Positions 11,020-23,480 are shown, counted from the stretch's first letter. The stretch: 64,000 bases of DNA from Eonycteris spelaea (GCA_003508835.1 PUFA01000546.1:62001-126000); one strand, 5' to 3'. Numbers and translations: made by a program. The notes: a model not told the origin generated them from the sequence alone.

Positions 11020-12630
11020 TTTCAGAGGTTACCTCAGGCCGCTTATGGGAAGAGCTGATTTTATACATTTTTGTACCATAGTCAGAGTTAAAAGCATTTT
11101 TTCCTTGTGAGTCTTGGAACAGCATTAACATCAAATGGCAGGGAAGGGTGGGGGTGGGGGATAAACATGTATTTCGATATGTGAACAATTTGTCATTTCC
11201 AGGATACATGACTAGCATCATAACCCATCTCCCAGCCTCCTCACTGCCAATTTCAGCTAATCTGGAACAGGTAACATCTCCATGTGAGATATTTTTAGGA
11301 AAAAACAAACAAACAAAACACATAAGTAGGGAAAGGGGTATAGAGCTAGAGGAAAAATGGTGACAGAGGCAATGCCAAGGGGCATTCCCCATCGTAGAGC
11401 TGGGGACAAACAGCCACAGTGTAAAGAGGCAATAAGCAGAAAACGAGGGGAAGATTAAGAGTGGAATGGTATGGCTGAAAACCATATAAGGACCTAGACA
11501 GGACTTCAGGTAAGCAGCAATTGCTCAAAAAGGCAGGGATGACAGAACACTGAGGTGAGACAGGAGAGGGAAACAATGTGTCAGGGCCTACACATAAGTA
11601 ATGGGAAAGGAAACAACACTGGATAGACCAGGTCCACTCATAACATGGCCTATGAACAGGCAGAACTAGTCATGATAACCCATATGTTCATCAGGGTATA
11701 TACCAACACTGTCAGAGCACAATGTGCCTTAAGAAATCCTACCTTGTCCTAGAGAACCTCAATGAACAATGGTGACTAGTATACTCCAGCAAACTGCAGC
11801 CTGGATGGGACAGAGCTCTAAGAACCAGCAATTCAGTCTTTAAGTACTGTATTCATAGAATGAACAAAAGTTGGAAATAGCAAAGCATAATGACCCCTGT
11901 AAAATGGGAAGGGGAGGAACCTCCTGTGGAAACAACTTTCTGATTTTTCGTGTGATAACATGATGCTACAATTAAATTTGCTAAGACATGAAATTAATCT
12001 TTACAGAAACAAGAGCAGTGTTCTAGAAAACCCTCTTGCAAATCAAAAATAACCAGGGACTCGGTCACTTATTCTTGATTTTTAGATATAGTTGGGATTT
12101 ATCACTAAGCTCTATTCAAGAGAGTTTCTCCTTCACATGTATATTCCATAATGAAACAAAATTTCTGCCAATGAAACTTTTACTCTGTACTGGCAGTATG
12201 TTGTCACTCTCAGAAGTGCAAATCTCACAGAGATCACCCTTACCTCAGTTGTTTTTACATAGCTTCTTGCTTTCCTGAACAGGTCCAGTAAAATAACTGA
12301 CCAAAATGACTCAATATGGTACCTGGCCCAACTCTACTTTGCAACTGTACCAAGGAAATTGCATAGATTCCCTAAAAATCAAGATAGCTGCTCAAAAATA
12401 CCAATATATTAGTTTGAGAACCCTGATCTCTTAATGCAGTAAACTGCACGGCAGGAGTTTCCCAGCCTCCTCATTGCCAATTTTCATTTTAATAAAAAAA
12501 AGTTCTAAGATGTTTAAAATATGTTTACTTTAAAAATAAAATTGATTCATAGAGTACAGGGTGAAATGATTTCTGTCCAGTGCTTTGTATCCATCTTCAA
12601 CAGGCTGTTGGCAACATAAAAAAGAGGGAG
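11020..12630. other. intergenic, nothing recognised
   Basis: I find open stretches on both strands up to 161 codons (minus, 11485-11000), but they lack any recognisable family, splice context or codon bias. A G-rich run lies at about 11145-11160. Confidence 0.5.
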
Positions 12631-12689
12631 AAAAAAATTAGAAATACATAATCATTAACTTCAAATTATCTTATTGTAGAGTTATACCA

Positions 12690-12835
12690 TAACCAGAAGA
12701 TCTAGTGTTACAGGTAAGAAAACTGAGACCCTGAAAATTTGCACAGCTCTGATGAAAAGGCCAGGACTAGATGCAAGTCTCCTGACTTCCAGGCCACTGC
12801 TCTTTCCCCTCCACTAGGCTACCAATAACCGAAGA
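12690..12835 (+). repeat. MIR SINE
   Basis: The order 'taagaaaactgagaccctg', then 'ctgacttccaggccactgct', is the conserved core and tail of MIR in plus orientation. Confidence 0.65.
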
Positions 12836-13299
12836 ATTCAGGCTGGAGATTACAAAACAGGAATGCAAAGAGGTACTATGGTGCTTTCAAAATATTGAAA
12901 AGAATGATAAGAGGGGAAAATGATGGCAGGAACACCTCCACGGTCCATTTTTTTTTTTTTTAATCTTCATTCTTTCCAGTATTTGCATTTTGAAGCTGAA
13001 TACTACCAACAGTGAGATATTGCACGTGGTAGGACGTTCCCATTAAATACACTGCAATGAACTGAACTACGACACTAAGTGCAAATTATTGGGGAAAACA
13101 AAACATCCTCTTCTTTTTGTTGCATGCAGGAATAAACCACCTCCTGTGAAATGTCCAAAAAACATCCTTGCCCCCAGACATTGGCCCAACTCCAAAGAGC
13201 CACTCTAAATACTACTCACCTACACTCCAGGAGGAGCCTGGCTCTGGGTGGGAGTGTGGGAGTGTGAGGCGAGCCTGGCTCAAGCTAGAGGCCCCATGC

Positions 13300-13640
13300 G
13301 GGCAAGAAAGGTGGCCACGCTGGGGCCATCCGGGGCCCAAAGGAAGGAGCTCAGGCCAGGTCTAGTTTTTTCTGCGTCACCGCCAGTTTGTCCTGAAGTC
13401 TCCGCTTTCTCCAGTCCAGGTAGCGCCTCCTCAGCCGGTTCGCCTGCCAGCCCACAAGCACTCCGCAGGCGAAGGCCAAAAGCACTGACAGCTGTAGCTT
13501 CCTCTCGGACACATCCGCCATCACGGTCACCAGGCGTGCAGGATGGCCTGTGGCGCCGGGGCGGAGTCAAAAGGCGCTGGCGGTTTCGGAGTAGGGGCGG
13601 GGCGTGCCCAGAGCCGCCTACTGCTGCGCAGGCAGGGTCA
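13300..13640. promoter_or_regulatory. MTLN: CpG-island promoter of MTLN
   Basis: A GC- and CpG-rich patch covers the MTLN coding sequence and the 120 bases upstream of it. It contains GC boxes (for example 'gtaggggcggggcg' at about 13592-13605). Minus-strand transcription is expected to begin near 13560-13640. Confidence 0.7.
13351..13521 (-). CDS. MTLN: mitoregulin, 56-residue inner mitochondrial membrane microprotein
   Basis: A 56-codon frame starts at ATG 13521 and ends at TGA 13353-13351. It opens MADVSERKLQLSVLLAF and continues GWQANRLRRRYLDWRKRR, closing with QKKLDLA. This matches mammalian mitoregulin (also called LEMP, MOXI or mitolamban) almost residue for residue. Residues about 10-24 form a single hydrophobic helix; the rest is a strongly basic amphipathic tail. 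In other mammals the protein binds cardiolipin and the trifunctional beta-oxidation complex and supports respiration and fatty-acid oxidation. No disabling change is visible. The start lies inside a CpG island and the gene is oriented toward NPHP1, as in human. Many annotation pipelines would miss it because it is so short and was long listed as non-coding RNA LINC00116. Confidence 0.95.
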   Translation of the reverse strand: MADVSERKLQLSVLLAFACGVLVGWQANRLRRRYLDWRKRRLQDKLAVTQKKLDLA

Positions 13641-13689
13641 AAAGGATCAGTTTACCTTACCCCTTACTTCTCACTGGCCTGCTTACTGT

Positions 13690-14110
13690 TTTGTTTGTTT
13701 TTCTGTTCACTGTTTTTAAGCTCACCAGGCATAGTGCTCCCCCAAAATATTTGCACATGCATTCCCCCTGCCTGGAATACTCCTCGCCCACGTACATGCA
13801 TGATTGACTTCCTCACCTCCTTTAGGTGCTTGTCACCTACCTGGCTATTTTAAAATCATAAAACAAACCAACCCACATTCTCTGGCACTCCTGATCTCCA
13901 TTTTCCTGCTCTATTCTTCTCCTCCATAACACTGAACTGCCTTCCATGTGCTGTAGGATTTACTTACTCGTTACTCGTATTGTTTATTAACTGTCACCCG
14001 CTATCACATAAGCTACTCGAAGCAGGGGTTTTTGTCTCAGTTGTATACTGGTGAATCATAAGTGATGACAACAGGGGTTGACACACAACACTCAGTAAAA
14101 GTTTGGTGCT
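13690..14110 (+). repeat. L2 LINE 3' end
   Basis: The typical L2 order is visible: 'tgcacatgcattccccctgc', 'cctggaatactcctcgccc', a middle region on regulated intake words, and a tail ending 'cactcagtaaaagtttg'. It is old and diverged. Confidence 0.65.
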
Positions 14111-14309
14111 GATGATGGCAGGCAGTGGGCAGGAAAGGCGTCTGGGTGGGTGGCTGAACTAGCTCTTGAAAGATAAGTAGGATGTTTGGAAGAAGAAACT
14201 AAATTTTCCTGAGTCTCAGTTTACTCATTTGTAATATACAGAGTTTGATGTGGTTCTATAGCTCTTAAGACATTTTTAAAGCCAGTTTGGCAGCCTGAGG
14301 TTGTGTACA

Positions 14310-14480
14310 GTAAGTCCTCAATGTTGTTGATATGTTCTGCAACTTTAAGAGAAACGATGTATGGTGAAACCAATTTTACCACATGCTAATTGACATAAAT
14401 GAGTTAAGTTCCTGTGGCATTTCATCAATGTTAAAACAACGACGTTGAATGAAACATTATTTGAGGACCTGCTGTACGTG
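14310..14480 (+). repeat. possible non-autonomous DNA transposon relic
   Basis: The passage 'cagtaagtcctcaatgttgt' to 'gaggacctgctgtacgt' has inverted-repeat-like ends (AGTAAGTCCTCA versus TGAGGACCTGCT). I recall similar mammalian MITE-like repeats but cannot name the family. Confidence 0.45.
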
Positions 14481-16050
14481 GGCTACTAGTATTATTGCAA
14501 ATTTGAACCTTGCTTGAAATTCTTGCCTCATCACTAAATGGCCTTTGGTTAAAAATAAGCCAGATCATGTACACCGGAGCCTTAAATATGGGAACACCTT
14601 AGGCACGCAGAGCAGGCAGAGACCATAGAAATGCCTTTACTTTAGCGGGAGGAAATTCTGGCCAGCGGGGAGAAAGCTTTTGGGGAGGAGGGAGAGGTCT
14701 AAGATTTAAAATCCCTGTTAAAGACCACTGTGTCCCCAGCTTGAAAGTTTGCATTTTTTTCCCCCGGGTGCATTGCTTGAATGGGACATTTTAGTAGACT
14801 TGATAATGGTCAACCTGCTTTGAGATAATGATTAACAGGCTGAATAGTCGTGTGTAATGAGTGAATTCATTACAAGTGTTTTTTGAGTAAAACTTTAACT
14901 GCCACTGTTGAGTTTGCTGTTTGAAGTGCTTGCCAAGGGAAAAGATGTTACCATTTATAGTATTAGACTTTTGCTGGTTGTAAGTTCATTTAAAGCATGT
15001 AAACAAATTGGTATTCTCTGCAGCTCCAGGACCCTAAACAACAGAGCAATCATTTTACACTCTACAGCCCCCATAAAAGGTGTAGCTTTGCCATGATTAA
15101 AACGGGGCATTCACCTCAATAGGTCCTTGAATTTTGCCTCTGAAAAACTCTTGCTGTGCTTGTGCCCACCCTGTGAGTCTTTAAGTGTCAGAGCCTTTGT
15201 TTCCCAGCCTCTTCCCCAGCACTATTGGAAGTGGGAAGAGAAGTCCCTGTGTGGCTGGGTATTGTGCTGAAATCACTCACTTGCCCCCACAGTGTGCACA
15301 CTGAGAGGTTGGCAGTAGGGTGGTGGCAAGCAGTACCAAATAAATGTGTCTGGTTTTGTGATCCAAGTATGAATTATTTCTTCTGGGTGTGCAGGCAAGA
15401 ATGCAGGGAATGCTGAGGGGAAAGATGAGCCCTGATCCTTCTCTTTGACAGGATCCATAAAACACTTCTTCAGGTTAGCCCCTCCAGTCTGTAATTCTGG
15501 AAGCATGCACAATAGAATAGCCTCATATAATTCTTTCAGGAAGAATGGGAAAATTATCAGGGTAAGACACCTGCCAGTCTCCTCGTAATTCTGAGGTAAG
15601 TGGCCATCTATAATTCATTCATTATTTCAACAAGTATGGGTGTCTCCCAAGATCTCCAAAGGTAGAGCATTCCTATGAAACTTCGTAAGCTGACCTGGCG
15701 GAAAGAAGAAAAGCGAGTACCATTAATTTCTATGGGAGAATTTTTGAGTATTCCCAGACCCAAAATTCAGTGCAGGTACAATGGCTTTAATTTGTTCATC
15801 ATGATCAAAATGGTTAGTTACACCCAGTTTTATAATACGTGTAACACCCTCACTTGTTCTCAGGCTTTTCTGATACCTTAGGACACATTTTGTTGACAGA
15901 TGTACAGAGTCAATGAAGATATAGCCTAAATTCTCCCAGACACAATCAGAGTCCTGGGGCTGGATGCTGAGATGCCGAGAGGGGAGAAACTCGGCAGGGT
16001 CACTTTTGCTGCTTGAGTGCCACTGCCTCCACAACAGCTGCTATTTTCAC
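14481..16050. other. intergenic, mostly unrecognised
   Basis: A minus-strand open stretch of 103 codons at 16034-15723 has no recognisable family. Parts nearest 16000 may belong to the upstream end of the ERVL remnant that follows. Confidence 0.4.
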
Positions 16051-16059
16051 TTTCCCCTT

Positions 16060-17195
16060 TTTTTGGTAAAAGCAAAAGATCTCAGATGTCTTTTGGTCAG
16101 AAAGAACAGGTACTGATGTAGGTCTTTCACCAACTTCAGTCTTTCTGTATGCTTGGTTATCATACATGAACTAGTTTTATTCTTATTTGGTTAGACACCT
16201 ACTCTGGATACAGAGTAGTCTTCCCTTCACACAGTGTTTCTGGTAACTACCATCTATAGACTCACAGAGTCCCTTATTCACCATCATGGTATTCCACTCA
16301 ACATGGTTTCTGACCAAGGTACTCCTTGTGCCAATGGGCTCATGCTCATGAATTTGCTGGTCTTTCCCTGTTCCCCATCCTGAAGCAGCTGACCTGACTG
16401 AACAGAAGAATGGGCTTGTAAGTCAGTTGAAGCACCACCTAGGTTGTGATACCTTGGATGGTTGAGATAGTGTACCCAGGAGGCTGCTTTAGGCTCTAAA
16501 TCAGTGTTACTTATATAACACTGATTTCTTCATAGCCAGGATTCAGAAGTCCATCAATTGATGTAGACATAGATGTGTGGCATCACCTACTATTATCTCT
16601 GTTGTCACTAGTGATTCACTAGCATGATTTATGCTTCATGTCCATGTGACCTCACGGTCAGGGTGTTTTCATTCCAAAGGAAGAAAGCTTCCTTTGAGAA
16701 ACACATTGATTTCACTGGACTGGAAATGAAGACTGCCACCCAACCACTTAAGGTTCCTTATGCCTTCGAATCAATAAGTAAAGAGGGAGATTCTGTACTG
16801 GTTGGGTGAGTAATTCTGATTACCAAGGGAAATAAGAGAACTGCTCCACAATGGAGGTCAGGAATACAGGAGACTTTTGGGGGCTTTCTTAGGATTATGA
16901 TGCCTTCTGATACAATCAGTTGAAAACTATAAGAAACCAATACAGGCATGATGGCCCTAGGATCATCCAACCAGGCAAAACTCAGGACTGGCTGAGGTGC
17001 TTGCTGAGAACAAAGAGAATATGAAATGGACAATGGAAGAAGGTAGTTTTAAATACCAGTTCTGAAAAAGTGACTAGCTGCAAAAGCATGGATTTGATTG
17101 TTATATTTTTTTGTATTCAGTTGTAAATAAGTTTGCATGTTCCTGTATGTTTTATATATCAGTTAAATTTACATAAATGTTAAAAAATAGATTGC
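16060..17195 (+). mobile_element. ERVL endogenous retrovirus remnant, pol 3' region
   Basis: The plus strand reads as the integrase end of an ERVL-type pol followed by the post-pol spacer: a degraded integrase core at about 16290-16520, then the C-terminal part to about 17040. Frames are broken many times and no long open frame remains, so it is inert. The upstream gag and most of pol are absent. The following LTR is in the same orientation. Recognition is by recall of the ERVL consensus at DNA level. Confidence 0.72.
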
Positions 17196-17196
17196 G

Positions 17197-17590
17197 TGAT
17201 ATGTGACACTCGCTGCATATGTGGTTCTCTTCTGGGTGACTGTTGGGGTGTTTTTGAAAAATGGATGCCCAAAGAGGCAATAAGTTCTTCCTCTTCTGCT
17301 ATATCATGATGCGCAAGAGTTATTAAATATTACTTCAAGCAGTATTGGCTCTCAAGAGTTTCACAGTCCTGCAGTAGAAACCCTTTGGGAACTGTTGCCT
17401 TCCCAATTAGCCCTAGAACCTGGACATCTCTTTCTCTTTGGAGGTTTAGTCTTACCTGTCTTTCCTTAAGCAAATCATGTTTGTGGATGGCTGTGGAAGG
17501 GCCTGGGCTGTTAGGAATCAGATTTATGCTCAGCACCCTATTGCATAGAAAAGGCCTCCCTGGCAGAGCCAGTGACACTTGCAGCCTTCA
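17197..17590 (+). repeat. probable ERVL 3' LTR (MLT2-like)
   Basis: Directly after the ERVL internal part begins a TG-starting segment with 'gtggttctcttctgggtgac' followed by 'ttttgaaaaatggatgccc', which resembles ERVL LTRs. It plausibly ends with CA at 17590. No 5' partner LTR was found. Confidence 0.5.
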
Positions 17591-17599
17591 GATGTAGGG

Positions 17600-19190
17600 G
17601 GATAACTTAGAACTGCCCAGCAATGCATTTTGGTCTTGCTTTTATAGGGTGTTTCCAGGGGAAAATGTTCAAAAGGCCACGATAACCCTGTAGCTCCAGA
17701 TCATGGGCTGGGTCCTCAGGGTTAGCTCAGAGCAGTATGTTTTCCACCATTATTTTAATAGGTAAGGCTGTATTCATGTATGCCTATAGATCATTAGTTT
17801 GGTGGCATTTTCCTGCTGGATCCCTCAATCCTTCTGCTAAGTTGTCCCCGGGGCTACAAGCCCTTTGGGCTCTAGTTCAGCTGCCGCTTTAGGACAAGTC
17901 AGTAACAACGTAATTGAGTGTACAAATTGGTGATTGTCTAAGACGATGGACTTCAGAATCACATGGCCCAGAAGTCACCTTGGCCAGCAATGAAGTGTGT
18001 GAGGATTTTCCCTGGCTAAAGATATGGACGCCTAATCTGGCAAATGAAAATCCATCTTTGATCCATCAGGACCCAGCCAGGAAGGAGTGGCCACAATGTA
18101 ACTGACAGAGAGGCTGGGGTCCTCCAGGGGATTTCTGCCTTAAACAGAATTGTATAAGGAAGGGCAGGGAGGCTGGATATCCTAAATAACATAGAGTATA
18201 GATGTTTATGCAATGAGGCCCAGCCGTAGCTCTAAAAGCTGCATCACAAATCTTTCCTCTAGAGAAGAAACCTGCAGGAATAGGAATGGGGAGGTCATGG
18301 GCCAGGATCTCACGATTCACATCTCAGTAAAGGGCGAACCTTGAGCCCCTAGAGGGGTGCTTGGGGATGGACAGTCCTGCCTGCCTTTAGTCCATTTACT
18401 AATGATCTTCCTGTGACCTTGTTTTTTCCACATCCAAGATTTGATCCTTTTACTTGCTTTTCCCCACTTGTGCTGATACAATTCCTAAAATTGAACTAGA
18501 AAACAAGTTACAAATATTTGGTCAAAAGAAAATTCAACATGAGGAGCAGAGAATGTTTCCTTCCTTCTTCTCCCAGTTGTAGCAAGGCAGCCACTGTCCT
18601 GGAGTAGGCAGTGGCCCTGGCAAGTGATGTTTTTAAGATACCAGTTTAAGTGGTGGTTGCTATACTTATGAAAGTACCTTCAACCTCTAAGTCCCAGGGG
18701 TTCTGAGGGGCCATGTCTGCTCCTGGCCCAGATTCATGATACTGAAATGAATATGTCCTCTGAGGAAGGAGGACTTGGAGGTGTCCTTCAGTAGCCAGGG
18801 AGGGGGGCTAGCCCTTCTCCCTTCTCCCACAGACAATACAGTGATGGTGATGCAATATTTCTTAGTTCAAGGAGGAATGTGAGACTCTATACCTCATTGA
18901 AATAAGCATGGGAAGTGAAAAAAAAACAAACCACAACTCCCAGTCTATAATAGAAACAGGACTTTAATAATATTGAATCTGCCCTTACTATTTGTAACAA
19001 ATAAATATTCCCCTTTCCAATAGACAGATAGGCATTGGGGAAGAGCTGTGAGGGAAGTAATGTCAATTTCCTCTGGCTTTCAAGGGCACCAGGGAAAGCC
19101 TCATAACGTTCTCTATCCAGAACAGAAGGAGCTGGCCCAGTGTACCTGGGTGCCCGGCTGTATTCCCACTGGTAACGAATAGGTTGCACT
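17600..19190. other. no exon or repeat confidently recognised
   Basis: By position, downstream exons of the RalGDS-like relic could be expected on the minus strand. I looked for its Ras-association domain here and did not find it. Confidence 0.5.
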
Positions 19191-19196
19191 GTTCAC

Positions 19197-20442
19197 CTGG
19201 ATACCCATTTGCCCCTAATGTTCTTGGCCTTGAGTATTCTGCTGGACAACTAGGACTGGGCTCTAGCTGGCAGGATAGGCTGTAACTATAGGACAAAGTG
19301 GCACCTGTGAACTCCCAGGAGCCACACTTCAGGTGTCTTTCTCAGTGTTAGGTGTCCCAGGAGTTATTACACAGCAAGGTCTGGGGCTGACCAGGGAGCC
19401 AGAGACACAGGTTTTCTGTACTGTCCAACAGGGATAATCCACCCCGATCTTGCCCAACTCCTGCCCAGCCTCACCTCATGTTCTCGCTGAGGTACTCCAT
19501 GTCCCTGAACCAGGCCCCAAATTGCTCCTTGGGCTCTAGTGTTTAATTATGGGCAGCCTTCTGCAGAAGCATGATCTCCTCCATTACTTTGTGTTCCTGG
19601 GGCCAGAGGAAAGGAGAAGATGCAGACATGGCCTTGCTGAGGCATGCTGTAGGGCCTTGTGGGAGGTGAGCAGTGGGGCAAGGACCCAGTCCTGGGTCTC
19701 TGCACACATAAGAACCCTTCTATCCCCTAATTCCATCTAGGCCCTACCTGTAATTGGAGATAGGCATCAATAGCCCTTCTTCCAGGAAGTTATCCTTGAT
19801 GTCATCCTACCCTCAGCCACCAACTGGAGGGGTCTCCCATTTCTCTGTTATTAAACTCTTTCAACAAATGTAAGATGCAGGGGATGGAGCCTAGGAGTGT
19901 TCTGCCCAGAGACAGCTCTGATTCCTATTCCCCTCCCTTCCCTGGGCATCTCTGATTCCTGCTCCCCTCTGCTGCCCCTCAGGAAGCTCCATAGCTGTTC
20001 ACCTCATTCTTTCTCCCTAAAGTGATCTCGCTCCCCTTGAAGGCAGATAGCCAAAGTCCATCACAAAGAGCCCCCTGGCTATGACTGACACCCTGTGCCC
20101 ATCCCTTCTCATGTTGTACTTCCACCAGGTCCTAGGAGAGGGGCACATACACAGAAAATAAGACTTGGACCTAGGCCAGGCTCTGGGCTCCAGAGAAGGG
20201 GGGTAACATGAATTCCCTAAGATGGGCATGATACCCCAATGCCCAGGGGCAGCTGTGAGGTTCTCATGACAGGAAGACTGTCAAGTACTGGGAGCTCAGC
20301 ACTCAGTACAGGGCTCTGTCTTCCCAGATTTCAATCCTGGTCACCCTTGCCTGGGCCCCAGGTCACCAACTTCCCGATGATCTGCCATCGTAGTATGTAG
20401 CATCTCTGGGTCGATAAGGAAGAGTCCAAGGAATGGGACACA
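19197..20442 (-). pseudogene. RalGDS/RGL-family relic (CDC25 RasGEF domain, three exons)
   Basis: Three minus-strand exons in the right order encode the end of a Ral guanine-nucleotide exchange domain. Exon 20442-20367 reads CVPFLGLFLIDPEMLHTTM, matching the family's VPYLGTFLTDLVMLDTAM motif. Exon 19596-19475 reads EHKVMEEIMLLQKAAHN, a TAA stop, then EQFGAWFRDMEYLSENM. Exon 19285-19197 continues in phase as SYSLSCQLEP. Acceptors (for example 'cctctggccccag') and donors (GTGAGG, GTGAAC) are intact and exon phases agree. RalGDS proteins activate the small GTPases RalA and RalB. The in-frame stop and the absence of recognisable upstream catalytic exons suggest a decayed or partial copy. It is not a retrocopy. 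The paralogue (RALGDS, RGL1-4) cannot be fixed from this much sequence. Confidence 0.75.
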
Positions 20443-21105
20443 CTGTGCCATGGGGATGAGGGTAGGACAAGAGCTCCTGCTCTCAGGATCTCCCACAGAC
20501 CCTCCCCTGACAGTGTCTCACCCTCAGCCTCCTGGCCCACCTTAGGGTTCCCATCTGGAGCAGCCTCCCCTCAATCCTCCCTCCCCTCATTCAAAGAACT
20601 CTGGAATCCTAATCCCCTCCAGGATCTGTTTTTGGCAAATCACAGGTTCTGTGGTCTCCTGGCTAGCTGCACCCCCATACACATCCTGCATATAATTCTT
20701 TTAGGCCCTCCTCCTTGTCACTTCTAATGGAGGATTTCAGGCTCCATGGCAACAGAAAGCATGCTCGAGGCAGAAGGCCCTCACCCCATCTCAACTTGGA
20801 GGCCTCCATCTGGGAAAGCAGAGCCTCCTCTCCTCCAACCCAGGAGCACCTGCCAGACAGGCTCATTCATTTTTAATGCAGCCTCTTCTGAGCTTCCTGG
20901 AGGTTCATTATCAGAGTGACAAATATGGATGGCTGCTTCTGCCAGCATCAAGGACAGGGTCATTGAGTTCATACTTTTCTCACCCTATTTTCTACCATCA
21001 CCCCTGACCTCAGACCCTGGGTATCTGACCCAAGTCAGCTGCTACCAATATTACTCTGACTCTAGCATCCTCTGATTCTAGAACAATTGCCACTCTAACA
21101 TTACT
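20443..21105. other. no feature recognised
   Basis: Upstream exons of the RalGDS-like relic would be expected here on the minus strand. I could not identify any with confidence. MIR-like words occur near 20230-20310. Confidence 0.45.
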
Positions 21106-21109
21106 CAGT

Positions 21110-21430
21110 GTGTGACCTTGGGCCTGGGGCCTGGCCTCCCATTTCTTCCTCTGGAGAGTGAGAGAACTCCACCTGGCTCACAGGTTCTCCTGAGGGCTGA
21201 GTGTCACTATCATCATTGTTCTCATGCTCACGCTTCTAGGTGGAGCAAGGCAAAAAGCTCTGCACAGTCCTTTCCTGAACCTCATGACCACCCCCCTATG
21301 AGGCTTGCAGCACAGAGTAGTCATCCCTTCATTTACCACAAGGAGAGACGGAGTCCAATAGAGAGACAGTGACTGGCTCAGGAGCCCACAGAGGAGAGGC
21401 CACCTGCCCCTCCCAGCCAGAGGCTTTGTC
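21110..21430 (+). repeat. MIR SINE, diverged
   Basis: The order 'tgtgaccttgggcctg', 'cctcatgaccaccccc', 'catttaccacaaggagagac' and 'gtgactggctcaggagccca' follows the MIR consensus, with an insertion in the middle. Confidence 0.55.
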
Positions 21431-21814
21431 TTATCTGCCCTCACCTCACCCACAGCTCTACCACTGACAGAATCCCTGTCCTCTGAGCTCTCAAGTTGTG
21501 CCCAGGTCCCCCATCTGATCTGAGCCATGGATGGAGAGGGACAGGGTATATTGGGAGCATGGTTGAGCAGCTCTGACCTGCTCCATCCCACCCAATGGAG
21601 TCACTACCCACCAGGCTGGAACTGAGGTCATGCCAATCTTTCACCTCCTCAAGGAATGTTTCAGGATGTGGCCAAGTTCCCAGGGAGGCTTAGAGACCCC
21701 ACCCACCAGCCCTGTCTGTCCCCAGGGTTGGCTGCCTCCCAGGAGGTAATGGCAGACATACAAGAGACCACTCACCTCCCTGATCCTCCTATGGAGAGAG
21801 GTCTTCTCACCTGG

Positions 21815-23480
21815 AAACTCTCCCCATGGTACCAGTCTTTGGCCTGTTGGGAACTGGGCCGCACAGCAGGAGGTGAGCACCGGCAAGGGAGAGAAGCTCC
21901 ATCTGTATTTGTAGCTGCTCCCCAGTGCTGGCATCACCATCTCAGCTCCACCTCAGACCATTAGATATTAGATTCTCATAGGAGTAGAAACCCTATTATG
22001 GACTGCGTATCTAGGTTGCACACTCCTTATGAGAATCTAATGTCTGATGATCTGAGTTGGAGCTGAGGCAGTGATGCCAGCACTGGGGAGTGGCTGCAAA
22101 TACAGATTAACATTAGCAGAGAGGTTTGACTGCACAGAGAACATAATAAATCAATTGCTTGCAGACTCATATCATAACTCAATCAGTGAATGACAAGTGA
22201 TAATTAAACTGCATCTGATGTCAGGCTTTATAGTGGCAAGTGAGTTGATGTACTTCAATTGTACAGCTGTATCTGATGGCAGGCTTTAAGTCAGAATCCG
22301 ACATTTATTTTAGTCCATGCATGGCTTGCTCATTATTTTATTTACCATTTTTGTTGGTGCCTCTTTCCCATACTGTGCACTTGTCTCAGTCACAGTTTTA
22401 GTAAGCCCACAAGCTCACCTTAGCCAAAATGAGGAAAAAACAAACATCACTGGAAAGCTTCTTTGAAAAGGGGGAAAGAGCCAATGATGAGGCAGAAGAC
22501 TCTAAGACTTCCAACAAAAAGAAAGCTTCATTTAAAAGAAAATACCAAGAGTTCTACTTAAATTACAGTTCATTGAGACAGGTGATTCACGTTCTCCAAG
22601 CCTGCTTTGTGTAGTATGCGGTGACTGGCTACCCGTGAAACCTTCAAAACTGTTTCACCACATGGAGATCAAGCACCCTGAATTAAAAGGTTTGGAGATT
22701 TTCAAAAGAAAAAAAATGTGAACACAAAGAACAGAAGCAATTATTGAAGGCCACAACTTCATCAAATGTGTCTGTCCTGCCAGCATCACTCTTAGTGGCT
22801 AACTGCATTGCTAAAGCTAAGAAGCCCTTTACTATTGGTGAAGAGTTGATCCTGCCTGAGGCTAAGAACATTTGCATGAACTTTTAGGAGAGGCTGCAGT
22901 TCAAAAGGTGGCTCATGTTCATCTTTTGGGTAGCACCATAACTTGACAAATTGATGAAATAGCAGAAGATATTATTGAGGCACAGTTGTTAGAAAGGTTA
23001 ATGAGTCACTATGGTACACAATCTATGTTGACAAGCCTACTGATGTTGACAAGGCAACAATGCTTGCTTTTGTGCAATATGTTTTTCAGGAGGATATGTG
23101 CACTTTTGTTGCCAACCAACACCACAGCTGCGGAAACCATTCAAGTCTTTGAATGATTACATATCAGAAAAACTGAATTGGTCATTTTGCATCAGTATCT
23201 TCACAGAGTAGCTGCCATGACTGAATGGCTTTCTGGTTTCACTACTCAGGTCAAAGAGGTCACTTCTGAATGTTAGTCTACGCACTGTGTCATCCATAGA
23301 GGAATGTTGGCTAGCCCAAAATATGCAAACTGCACTTAACAGCGTTTTGCAAGATGCAATTAAAATTATCAACCACATTTAACTACATGCCCTTAACTCA
23401 TATATGTTCGCTCAGTCCTGTGAGGAGATGGATGCAGAGCACACACATCTTCTCTTATACACAGAAATGAGATGGCTTTT
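21815..23480 (+). mobile_element. hAT DNA transposon, 3'-truncated, BED-type transposase relic
   Basis: The non-coding leader (about 21830-22425) contains two diverged copies of 'gagaatctaatg'-type words in opposite order and leads into a transposase start at 22429. The first 40 codons are intact (MRKKQTSLESFFEKGERAND), followed by a BED-finger-like region and frameshifts near 22570 and 22650. Homology to the RNase-H-fold part of the transposase can be followed to about 23480. The hATC dimerisation end and the 3' terminal repeat are missing. Such transposases excise and reinsert DNA with 8-bp target duplications. This copy cannot encode an enzyme. Confidence 0.8.

Noticed and set aside
11000..11485. 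Minus-strand 161-codon open frame next to the RPL17 copy
   Set aside because: No known domain, no promoter or splice context, and it overlaps the start of the RPL17 pseudogene.
15723..16034. Minus-strand 103-codon open frame that looked protein-like
   Set aside because: I could not match it to any family, and it lies against an ERVL remnant of the opposite strand. Not enough support for a gene.
20030..20120. Possible additional RalGDS-like exon between the recognised ones
   Set aside because: There is an acceptor-like 'cctctcctag', but the residues match the expected family segment too weakly and no good donor follows.
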